Below are positions 1 to 6,619 of a stretch of 6,753 nucleotides of DNA, piece after piece (position 1 is the first letter of the stretch; the number at the start of each line of letters is the position of its first letter). A model generated the notes under the pieces. That model had not been told where the DNA came from. It did not search any database and saw only the letters and a program-made list of their open reading frames with translations. Source of the stretch: Candidatus Pollutiaquabacter sp. (GTDB lineage: Bacteria > Bacteroidota > Bacteroidia > AKYH767-A > 2013-40CM-41-45); NCBI GenBank assembly GCA_903854075.1, contig CAINVI010000180.1, positions 1 through 6,753 on the forward strand, read 5' to 3'. The translations under genes and the position numbers were made by a program.

Positions 1-2161
1 CTGCAACCACTTCATTGGCGGAATTAATCGCCACTGCTATACCCTGGTCGTCGCCGGCACCTGTACCATCGTATGAAAATACGCCGGTTTGCGAACCACC
101 AGAATTGAATCGCACCAATGCTCCATCATCAGAAGAAGTACCTTGACCAGTCTGACTATATCCAATGACAAAGATGTTGTTGCTGGCATCTACGGACATA
201 TCCAAGGCGCGGTCATCGTTAGAGAAAGGTCCATTATAGGTTGCCGGCGAATTCCATACCGGACTGCCTGTGTTCGGGTCATATTTTATCACAAAGAAAT
301 CATCATTCTGAAGATTCTCCGTACGACCACAAACCAGCACGGCACCAGCATTATCCAGCAGGATTTTTGACGGCTCGTCCCGAAGATTACCAGTACCATT
401 AAATCGCTGGGTCCAAAGCACTGTTCCGGCCGGAGAATATTTAATGGTAACGACGTCGTTATTATCGAGTGTATCGTTGATCTCACTGTCACTTCTTCCG
501 GTCACATAAACATTTCCCTGCGCGTCGATGGTCAGGTCCTCTGCCCGATCCGACTGATTGGCCGAATAATTATACTGCCGTGTCCAAACAGTATCGCATA
601 GGGCAGGATTATACTTGATCAGTAAATAATTACTCTTTTGATCAATGGTTTTTGTATAACCGGCTGCGTATATAAACCCGGCTGCATCCTGAACGATGGC
701 ATTGAACTCGTCATCTTCATCATTAGAGCCGTTAAACGTATAGGTGCAGGAAGTTTGACCACTATTATCCATCACGGCGATCAATGCATCCCGATCGTCA
801 TTTTCAACTACAGCGTACCCTACAGCAGCGGCAAGTAAGGAATTATCGGTCACGACGGACCGAAAGGATGACGTGAAATCTCCTTTGAAGTTCATTTCTT
901 TTTTCCAGACCAGGACACCGCCGGCTGACGTATAGGCAGCTACCAGTGCATCTTTCTGCGAAATATTATTTTCCACGTAGCCAACAACAATGATATTGCC
1001 AGTTGCCGGATCGATCACCACAGCATCGCCCTCATTGTCGCTGTTGGACTTTGTGCCTGCCTGGAAATTTACAAATTGTCGTACGCCTGCGTCATTCCAG
1101 GCGACAGTCATTACTGAATAATACTCTGTAAGCGGATCAGGATTACGATCGCCGTAGCCTGTTAGCACTACATTCCCACCGCTGGTTAGTGCAATTTCCG
1201 TAGGGATATCATTTTGCTGTGCTGGATGGCCTTCCAACGCAGACCACAGTAGCGTGCCGGATGTATTGTATTTCAGGGCCAGGTAATCATAATTGAAAAG
1301 ACCCGAAGTATTGATATCTGACTGGCCTGCGATATAAATATTCCCAGAGGCATCCGATGTTAGCGCCAGGCCACGATCGTTTTCCTGATACGGACTATTG
1401 TAAGCGCGTGTCCACTGGAATAAACCGGTGGTGGTATATTTTATGGTTCTAACGTCATCATCACCGGAAGCATTTTCACTTCTTCCCGTCACCGTGACAA
1501 ATGCACCCAACGGATCCAAGACCAGGTCAGCTGCGCGATCATCCCCAAAATTCCCGTTGTAAATCGCCGGGGTAGACCACATGGCAGTACCGGTTGCAGC
1601 TGCATATTTCAGTGTGGCAAAATCGTCGTCTATTCCATTGGAGGATCTTCCGCAAATATAGGCATCACCAAGTGCATCCACAGCGATGGCGGTCGCTTCA
1701 TCCTTACCACCAAAAACTCCGGGGCGAGAATAAATAGATTGCCAAAGCAAACTTCCTGACGGAGAATATTTGAGGGTAATGAAGTCAGAACTTCCAGGAA
1801 TGATATCCGGCTCCGTGTTACCGCAGATATAAATATTTCCACTGCCGTCTAATACCATGTCTGTTGGATAATCGTCAAGAGATGCGCTACTGTTATCCCA
1901 GGCTACCGACCACAAAAGATTTCCTGATGCGTCATATTTTAACAGATAAATGTCGTCTTCCGTATTTATTCCTTCCACATAACCGGCAACATAGATGTTA
2001 TTAAGAACATCGACTGCCACTAGATACGCCTCATCGTTACCGAGTCCGGGACCATTTTTAGTTCGTGCCCAAAGTGTATCACCATTGGGGTTTAGCTTTA
2101 CTACTAAAAAATCCTTGTAGTTTCCTTCCTTGACAGTGTAGCCAACTGCAACCAGGTTGCC
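1..2161 (-). repeat. About 14 tandem SBBP-like coding repeats (~55 codons each)
   Basis: The core strand motif (consensus G-N-I-Y-[IV]-[AC]-G-[YR]) recurs at about residues 46, 99, 153, 210, 264, 318, 374, 433, 487, 540, 594, 651, 706 and 761 of the encoded protein. The spacing is 53-59 residues. Copies are diverged in protein and DNA. The best-conserved DNA match I noticed is between 413-457 and 1742-1786, roughly 80% identical by eye over 45 bases. Units near residues 390-410 and 487-515 have lost the usual K-Y...W motif. Fourteen units would suit two seven-bladed propellers, but the array may continue past the left edge. Confidence 0.88.
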
Positions 2162-2296
2162 GGATTCTGCAGGAGCTACGGCCTCAAAGCGATCGGAGTT
2201 ATCGCCGGTGGTCCGGTACCTGTTCTCCCACACGGGTGTCGCAGACAAGCTAACGATTAGTCCACAGAAAAGTATTAATAATTTGATTTTCAACAT
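1..2296 (-). CDS. Secreted SBBP-type beta-propeller repeat protein, 3' end beyond the window
   Basis: The frame is open for 765 codons from the ATG at 2296 and leaves the window at its left edge without a stop, so the C-terminus is unseen. Residues 1-19 form a signal peptide (K3 and K5, hydrophobic LLILFCGLIVSL, likely cleavage after SLSA19). From about residue 46 the protein is a tandem array of ~55-residue units. Each carries a strand motif like GNIYVAGY and, about 20 residues on, a motif like KYSPSGSLLW, often joined by an Asp-rich loop (DDRA). This is the SBBP/delta-60 type of repeat, expected to form beta-propeller blades on exported proteins. In Bacteroidota such proteins often end in a type IX secretion sorting domain, which cannot be checked here. 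No enzymatic motif is visible, so the role (adhesion, binding or scaffold) is unknown. An in-frame ATG at 2317 would add seven residues; 2296 is preferred because the signal peptide then starts correctly. There is no strong Shine-Dalgarno, only AGAGAA nearby. Confidence 0.93.
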   Translation of the reverse strand, partial: MLKIKLLILFCGLIVSLSATPVWENRYRTTGDNSDRFEAVAPAESGNLVAVGYTVKEGNYKDFLVVKLNPNGDTLWARTKNGPGLGNDEAYLVAVDVLNNIYVAGYVEGINTEDDIYLLKYDASGNLLWSVAWDNSSASLDDYPTDMVLDGSGNIYICGNTEPDIIPGSSDFITLKYSPSGSLLWQSIYSRPGVFGGKDEATAIAVDALGDAYICGRSSNGIDDDFATLKYAAATGTAMWSTPAIYNGNFGDDRAADLVLDPLGAFVTVTGRSENASGDDDVRTIKYTTTGLFQWTRAYNSPYQENDRGLALTSDASGNIYIAGQSDINTSGLFNYDYLALKYNTSGTLLWSALEGHPAQQNDIPTEIALTSGGNVVLTGYGDRNPDPLTEYYSVMTVAWNDAGVRQFVNFQAGTKSNSDNEGDAVVIDPATGNIIVVGYVENNISQKDALVAAYTSAGGVLVWKKEMNFKGDFTSSFRSVVTDNSLLAAAVGYAVVENDDRDALIAVMDNSGQTSCTYTFNGSNDEDDEFNAIVQDAAGFIYAAGYTKTIDQKSNYLLIKYNPALCDTVWTRQYNYSANQSDRAEDLTIDAQGNVYVTGRSDSEINDTLDNNDVVTIKYSPAGTVLWTQRFNGTGNLRDEPSKILLDNAGAVLVCGRTENLQNDDFFVIKYDPNTGSPVWNSPATYNGPFSNDDRALDMSVDASNNIFVIGYSQTGQGTSSDDGALVRFNSGGSQTGVFSYDGTGAGDDQGIAVAINSANEVVA

Positions 2297-2355
2297 ATTG
2301 TATTCTCTTGAAATCATGATTGTTAAGTCAGAATAAGCCACTAATTTACTTTATT

Positions 2356-2385
2356 TTAACGTAACCTGTGTCTTGAATCGGTCAA
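2356..2385 (-). promoter_or_regulatory. Weak candidate Bacteroidota-type promoter for the SBBP gene
   Basis: On the minus strand TTG (2383-2385) is followed after 19 bases by TACGTTAA (2356-2363). This partly matches the Bacteroidota -33 TTTG / -7 TAnnTTTG pattern. It would give a 5' leader of about 50 bases before the ATG at 2296. The -7 element lacks its final TG. A short inverted repeat, CTTGA/TCAAG (2372-2376 and 2382-2386), overlaps the -33 side and could be an operator or chance. Assigned only by pattern and position. Confidence 0.25.
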
Positions 2386-2472
2386 GTTTTACCACTCAGG
2401 CATGTTTTTTGACCAACGTTGATTAGGTATGAACAACCAAAAATGATCTTACTGTCTCCCAACAAAAAGGTG

Positions 2473-2505
2473 TTGATAAAAGGTATCTATTTTGAGTATC
2501 CTTTG
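2473..2505 (+). promoter_or_regulatory. Weak candidate Bacteroidota-type promoter for the SirB1-like gene
   Basis: TTG (2473-2475) is followed after 21 bases by TATCCTTTG (2497-2505), which resembles the Bacteroidota -7 element TAnnTTTG with one extra base. Transcription would start near 2511, leaving a leader of about 35 bases that contains the Shine-Dalgarno. The extra base and the AT-rich surroundings make this uncertain. Confidence 0.25.
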
Positions 2506-2521
2506 AGCCCTTTGGGAAGTT

Positions 2522-2528
2522 AAAGGAG
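2522..2528 (+). promoter_or_regulatory. Strong Shine-Dalgarno with unusually long spacing
   Basis: AAAGGAG is a near-perfect anti-16S match, but 17 bases separate it from the ATG at 2546, beyond the usual 5-9. The codons at optimal distance and in frame are ATA (2534) and ATC (2537), with ATT at 2540. These are rare starts, so ATG 2546 remains the best call. Confidence 0.5.
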
Positions 2529-2545
2529 ATACAATAATCATTACG

Positions 2546-3409
2546 ATGGATTACAAAGAGATTGATGCCTTGATTCGTTTACTGGATGATTCCGACGAGG
2601 AAGTTTATGGTCATATCCGTGACCGTTTGCTGAACTTTGGAAAAGGAGCCATCCCTTTTCTGGAAAACGCATGGGGCGGTTCGCTTGATGCCATGTTGCA
2701 GTCGCGAATTGAAGAGCTGATTCATGATATTCAGTTTGACAACTTGAAGCGGGAATTGCGGGTGTGGACCGAAACCGGTGGCATGGACTTACTGAAAGGC
2801 GCCATACTGGTGGCGCGCTACCAGTATCCGGATTTGCAAGAAGAGACCATCCGACATCAGCTGGAATCCATTCGCCGTGATGCCTGGCTAGAGATGAATG
2901 ATGAACTGACAGCATTGGAACAGGTGAATGTTCTGAATAAGATTTTTTTCGACATCCACGGATTCTCCGGCAACACTCAACATTACCATGCTCCTCAGAA
3001 CTCCTTCGTCAACATAGCCCTTGAAACTCACAAAGGAAATCCGCTCATGCTGAGCATCCTTTACATGGAAGTGGCGAATGCCGCAGGTGTTCCTATCTAC
3101 GGAGTAAATCTGCCGGAACATTTCGTACTCTGCTACCGTGAAAATGCCGACTTGTCGGAAGGTATTACCAGCAAAGTTTTGTTCTACATCAATCCTTTTA
3201 GCAAGGGAGATATTTTCAATCAAAAAGAAATAGACCAGTTTCTGAAGCAACTTAATCTTCCGCCGGACCCTTCTTATTATGTGCCGTGCTCCAATATCGC
3301 AATGTTGCAGCGATTGATTCGAAATCTAATGAACTCTTACCAGAAATTAGGGTTCATGGATAAGGTTGCTGAGCTCGAACAATTGATGCGAGCTACCGTC
3401 GTACGATAA
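2546..3409 (+). CDS. SirB1-like transglutaminase-fold protein, probably non-catalytic
   Basis: This 287-residue protein has no signal peptide or membrane segment and should be cytosolic. Residues 5-45 (ALIRLLDDSDEEV...GKGAIPFLENAW) read like a HEAT-type helical repeat. Residues about 70-220 match the SirB1/Transglut_core2 (UPF0162) family: KGNPLMLSILYMEVANAAGVPIYGVNLPEHF runs over residues 163-193, and FYINPFSKGD over 213-222. In true transglutaminase-like enzymes a Cys-His-Asp triad acts. Here the His (H192) is kept, the Cys position falls at about P166-L167, and the Asp position is apparently N216, so thiol catalysis is unlikely. This degeneration is typical of the family as I know it. The C-terminus (250-284) is helical and TPR-like (LIRNLMNSYQKLGFMDKVAELEQL). 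The cellular role is unknown; the historical link of SirB1 to gene regulation should not be carried over. The gene stands alone, divergent from the SBBP gene and convergent with the BNR gene. TAA at 3407-3409 lies just before a terminator. Confidence 0.93.
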   Translation: MDYKEIDALIRLLDDSDEEVYGHIRDRLLNFGKGAIPFLENAWGGSLDAMLQSRIEELIHDIQFDNLKRELRVWTETGGMDLLKGAILVARYQYPDLQEETIRHQLESIRRDAWLEMNDELTALEQVNVLNKIFFDIHGFSGNTQHYHAPQNSFVNIALETHKGNPLMLSILYMEVANAAGVPIYGVNLPEHFVLCYRENADLSEGITSKVLFYINPFSKGDIFNQKEIDQFLKQLNLPPDPSYYVPCSNIAMLQRLIRNLMNSYQKLGFMDKVAELEQLMRATVVR

Positions 3410-3411
3410 CA

Positions 3412-3440
3412 AAAAAAGCCGGCAATTAGCCGGCTTTTTT
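3412..3440. terminator. Bidirectional intrinsic terminator between convergent genes
   Basis: A perfect inverted repeat GCCGGC (3418-3423) / GCCGGC (3429-3434) with loop AATTA is flanked by six A on the left and six T on the right. The stem can therefore extend to 12 pairs, and each strand ends in a U-tract. It lies in the 49-bp gap between the stop codons of the SirB1-like gene (3409) and the BNR gene (3459), so it can terminate both. Confidence 0.93.
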
Positions 3441-3458
3441 CATGATTTACCTAACTTA

Positions 3459-6400
3459 TTAAAAGGAAACGAGGACAGGCCAAAGCATTTTACGCGTGCC
3501 GGAAGCGGCCGATGCATCTTTAGCATCAAATTGCTCTCGGCTGACGAGTTTCAAATCCGGGTAACCTGATTTCTGTAATTGCTGGTTCAATTTGACAAGG
3601 TCTTTATTCCAGATAGCGGCGGCGGCTTCTTGCTGCTTTGCCACTTCCGACTCCAATGTAGCCAGTTTGTCGAGCTGGGATTGACTGGGGCGACCCATAT
3701 AACTCAACACAGTAGCATACAGTGAGCTCAACTTTTCACGGATTTTTTCCTCGCCGGTAATTGCCAATCCGGGTGTAGTAGCCACCAGTTCTTTACGGAT
3801 TGCATCCATGCTGGCTGCGTAATTATTGAGTGCTTTCTTCAGCGCGCTGTTACGGCATGTGTCGGCCATTTCTTTTGCCTGATTCATGGATGTTAAAACA
3901 CGTTCATTCAGGAAGGCAAGGTCTTCTGTCAATTGATAAAGCGACTTCACTGTTTGGCGCTGCAATGCTTTATCCTCAGCACTATGCGGAGACGCAGGAT
4001 CATCCATCAGCTTGAATGTGCGCTCAATAATTTTATCACCACGGGTAAGTTTAGCGGTATAAACACCGGGCTCGCACATTGGACCGAAAAATCCGGACGC
4101 ATCTATCTTTACTCCTTGAGCCACTTTAGGTGGTTTACTGCGCGGATCCCAAGTCACTTTATTAATACCCTTACGCTTTGTCGTAGGAACGGTACCTAAG
4201 CTGTTGCCTTTACTGTCAAAGATTTCCAATTTCAAATCACCGGAGGACATTCTGTCTTTGAGGTAGTAAATCAATTGCACGCTCTCCGAGGAATTCGGGC
4301 CAACAAAACCACCTGCATTCGGGAAGGCACCGCCGTAACGGCCATTAGTCAGCATGAAATCTTTAGTGTCCAACATAGCGATATCACTGCTCAGTAATTC
4401 CGCATTCAACTCACGAATGGGTGAAATGTCGTCCAGGATTAGAATGCCTCGTCCGTGAGTAGCCAGAATAACATCGTGTTTAACCGGATGAATCTGAATA
4501 TCTCGAACGGCGACCGGCGGAACTTTAGAAGTATACTGCGCCCACGTATTTCCACCATCGACAGTCAAATACAAACCGAATTCAGTACCAAGAAAAATTA
4601 GTTTTGGATTGACGAGGTCTTCACGAATCTTATGAGCGTATCCGGCATTCAATTCTACCGTATTCAGCAGGCTCCAGGTCTGACCAAGATCGCGGGTTAC
4701 CACTGCGTAGGTACGCATATCACCATACATATGATTGTCTAGCGTTACATAAACAGTATTTTGATCGAAGCGACTAGGTTCAATGCTGCTGATCCAGATC
4801 TTGGCTGGCAATCCTTTTACTACCGGACTTACCAAAGTCCAGCTTTTACCCGCGTCTTTGGAAAACTGAAGATTACCATCATCTGTTCCTACCCAAATCA
4901 TATTTCCGTTTCCGGGCGTTTCAGCTATCGTGAAAATCGTACAATGATTTTCAGCGGAAGAGTTATCCGTCGTAACACCACCGCTTTCCTCCTGCTTTTG
5001 CTTCGCAGGATCATTGGTTGTGAGATCCGGAGAGATACGTTCCCACTTAGCGCCTTTATTCGTGGAACGGAATAAGAATTGTGACGCCATGTAGAGCGTA
5101 TTCGGATTATTCGGACTGATATAAATCGGTGTATTCCAGTTATACCGGAATTTAGGATCGCCCGGCTGTTCTTTGGGCTGAATGTCCGGGTATTCATTAG
5201 TGACCCGATTAACGCGCCAGGCATTACCTCCCTGGTATTCACTATAGACTATTGTCGAATCCAGAGGGTCCGGCTGTACCCAGAATCCATCACCACCGCC
5301 TACATTGGTCCAGTCGCCATTTTCAATTCCTCCGATACTTTGCGACGGAGCAACCCAAGAACCATTATCCTGCAAACCGCCGTACACGTTGTACGGATCC
5401 GCCTTATCGATCGCTACGTGATAAAATTGGGAAACGGGAATATTGTTCAGGAAAATGAAGTTGTTCCCTTTGTCGAGGCTCATATAGACTCCACCATCCG
5501 TGCCCAGGTATAATTGGGAAGGATTATTCGGATTGATCCAGATGGCGTGGTGGTCGGAATGTACCCATCCTGAAGAGTTGTTAGACTCCGTCCAGGACAA
5601 TCCGCCATCATCCGAGATGGACAACGAGAACGAAGGCCGATACACCCGCTTGGCATCTTTGGGATCAACGGCTATGGTAGAAAAGTAAAAAGGACGTGCT
5701 TCTACGTTTCCGTTAGAGCTTCGTTCCGACCAGGTTGCACCGGCATCGGTCGACAAATACAGACTGGTTTTTTTCGCTTCCACGATAGCAAACAACTTAT
5801 TGGGATCGCTGGGCGCCAAGGTCATTGCAATACGACCGATTTCACCAGTGGGAAGTCCGTTCGTTAATTTATTCCATGACTTACCGCCATCTGTACATTT
5901 ATAAAGTCCACAGCCGGGGCCACCGGAAGCAAAAGAAAACGGTGTTCGACGAAACTGCCACATGGAAGCATAAACGATCTCCGGATTATTCGGATCAATG
6001 AGGACTTCGGCACAGCCTGTTTTATCATCGATATACAAGAGTTTGGTCCACGATTTACCGCCATCAGTTGACTTATACAAACCGCGGTGCGGACTAGAAG
6101 ACCATAACGGTCCGGGCGCTGCCACATAAAGCGTATTTGGATCTTTTGGAGCTAACACAATGCGGCTGATGTGCTCGGTACTGTCTAGTCCGATACGTGT
6201 CCAGTTCTCACCGCCATCTGTTGATTTATACATACCATTTCCGATGGATACAGAATTCCGCATATTGGATTCGCCGGTTCCTGCGTAGATGGTTTCAGGG
6301 TGTTCCTGATCAATAGTCAGCGCACCAATGCTTTGAATGTATTTATCAAAAATCGGTTTGAACGAAGCTCCACCGTTATTAGATTTCCATATACCGCCGC

Positions 6401-6605
6401 CAGCTGTACCAACGTATAAAAAACGGGGATCTTTGACCACCGCATCAATTGCGGTAATCCTTCCTCCCATGACAGCCGGACCGATTTGGCGGGCCTCTAG
6501 CATACCAAATAACGAAGAGGTTATTTTGGGCGCCGTTTGCGCAACGACTTGTAGAGCAGCCATAGTAAAGGCCGCAATAAGCGATAGCTTACTGAATTTC
6601 AACAT
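3459..6605 (-). CDS. Secreted BNR/Asp-box (VPS10/sortilin-like) beta-propeller protein
   Basis: This is a complete 1048-residue protein starting at ATG 6605. Residues 1-22 are a signal peptide (K3, K6, hydrophobic 9-21, cleavage near VVA22). The mature start LEARQIGPAVMGGRITAID (36-54) is typical of the large BNR/'VPS10 domain' proteins of Bacteroidota, often annotated as glycosyl hydrolase without proven activity. Eleven Asp-boxes (S-x-D-x-G-x-x-W/F) start at residues 75, 128, 179, 237, 285, 331, 376, 514, 582, 637 and 681, implying one or two large propellers over about 40-725. Residues 775-866 look like a FlgD-type beta-sandwich, ending in ERTFKLMDDP. Residues 873-1010 are predicted helical. 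No sialidase Arg triad or protease motif is evident, and no type IX sorting domain is visible at the end (RKMLWPVLVSF), so a periplasmic location or another export route is possible. Two TAA stops lie in tandem (3459-3461, 3456-3458). The start lies 14 bp after the upstream gene's stop, without a clear Shine-Dalgarno, suggesting an operon. Confidence 0.95.
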   Translation of the reverse strand: MLKFSKLSLIAAFTMAALQVVAQTAPKITSSLFGMLEARQIGPAVMGGRITAIDAVVKDPRFLYVGTAGGGIWKSNNGGASFKPIFDKYIQSIGALTIDQEHPETIYAGTGESNMRNSVSIGNGMYKSTDGGENWTRIGLDSTEHISRIVLAPKDPNTLYVAAPGPLWSSSPHRGLYKSTDGGKSWTKLLYIDDKTGCAEVLIDPNNPEIVYASMWQFRRTPFSFASGGPGCGLYKCTDGGKSWNKLTNGLPTGEIGRIAMTLAPSDPNKLFAIVEAKKTSLYLSTDAGATWSERSSNGNVEARPFYFSTIAVDPKDAKRVYRPSFSLSISDDGGLSWTESNNSSGWVHSDHHAIWINPNNPSQLYLGTDGGVYMSLDKGNNFIFLNNIPVSQFYHVAIDKADPYNVYGGLQDNGSWVAPSQSIGGIENGDWTNVGGGDGFWVQPDPLDSTIVYSEYQGGNAWRVNRVTNEYPDIQPKEQPGDPKFRYNWNTPIYISPNNPNTLYMASQFLFRSTNKGAKWERISPDLTTNDPAKQKQEESGGVTTDNSSAENHCTIFTIAETPGNGNMIWVGTDDGNLQFSKDAGKSWTLVSPVVKGLPAKIWISSIEPSRFDQNTVYVTLDNHMYGDMRTYAVVTRDLGQTWSLLNTVELNAGYAHKIREDLVNPKLIFLGTEFGLYLTVDGGNTWAQYTSKVPPVAVRDIQIHPVKHDVILATHGRGILILDDISPIRELNAELLSSDIAMLDTKDFMLTNGRYGGAFPNAGGFVGPNSSESVQLIYYLKDRMSSGDLKLEIFDSKGNSLGTVPTTKRKGINKVTWDPRSKPPKVAQGVKIDASGFFGPMCEPGVYTAKLTRGDKIIERTFKLMDDPASPHSAEDKALQRQTVKSLYQLTEDLAFLNERVLTSMNQAKEMADTCRNSALKKALNNYAASMDAIRKELVATTPGLAITGEEKIREKLSSLYATVLSYMGRPSQSQLDKLATLESEVAKQQEAAAAIWNKDLVKLNQQLQKSGYPDLKLVSREQFDAKDASAASGTRKMLWPVLVSF

Positions 6606-6619
6606 AGCTTAACTGTTAA

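Noticed and set aside
89..838. Plus-strand open frames (89-370, 638-838) in the left part
   Set aside because: They are antisense shadows of the repeat-encoding minus-strand frame, whose repeat periodicity shows it to be the coding one.
1320..1850. Recurring gatataaatatt-type DNA words, considered as interspersed repeats or CRISPR
   Set aside because: They are coding for the conserved G-N-I-Y-I strand in successive SBBP units. Spacing follows the protein repeat and there are no identical direct repeats with unique spacers.
2260..2296. Lipoprotein signal in the SBBP protein because of C11 followed by G
   Set aside because: The residues before C11 are I-L-F, which do not fit a lipobox, and the hydrophobic core continues past the Cys to a better signal peptidase I site after A19.
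2541..2915. 124-codon minus-strand open frame opposite the SirB1-like gene
   Set aside because: It lies wholly antisense to a well-supported gene, its translation shows no recognisable domain, and it has the composition of a shadow frame.
4761..5242. Open frames of about 100 codons on both strands (4761-5075 plus, 4925-5242 minus) inside the BNR gene
   Set aside because: They overlap the clear 1048-codon gene in other frames and have Arg/Ile-rich, low-quality translations without motifs.
3459..6605. Sialidase or other defined glycosidase activity for the BNR protein
   Set aside because: Asp-boxes alone mark the propeller fold. I saw no RIP motif or arginine triad of sialidases, so no enzymatic activity is claimed.
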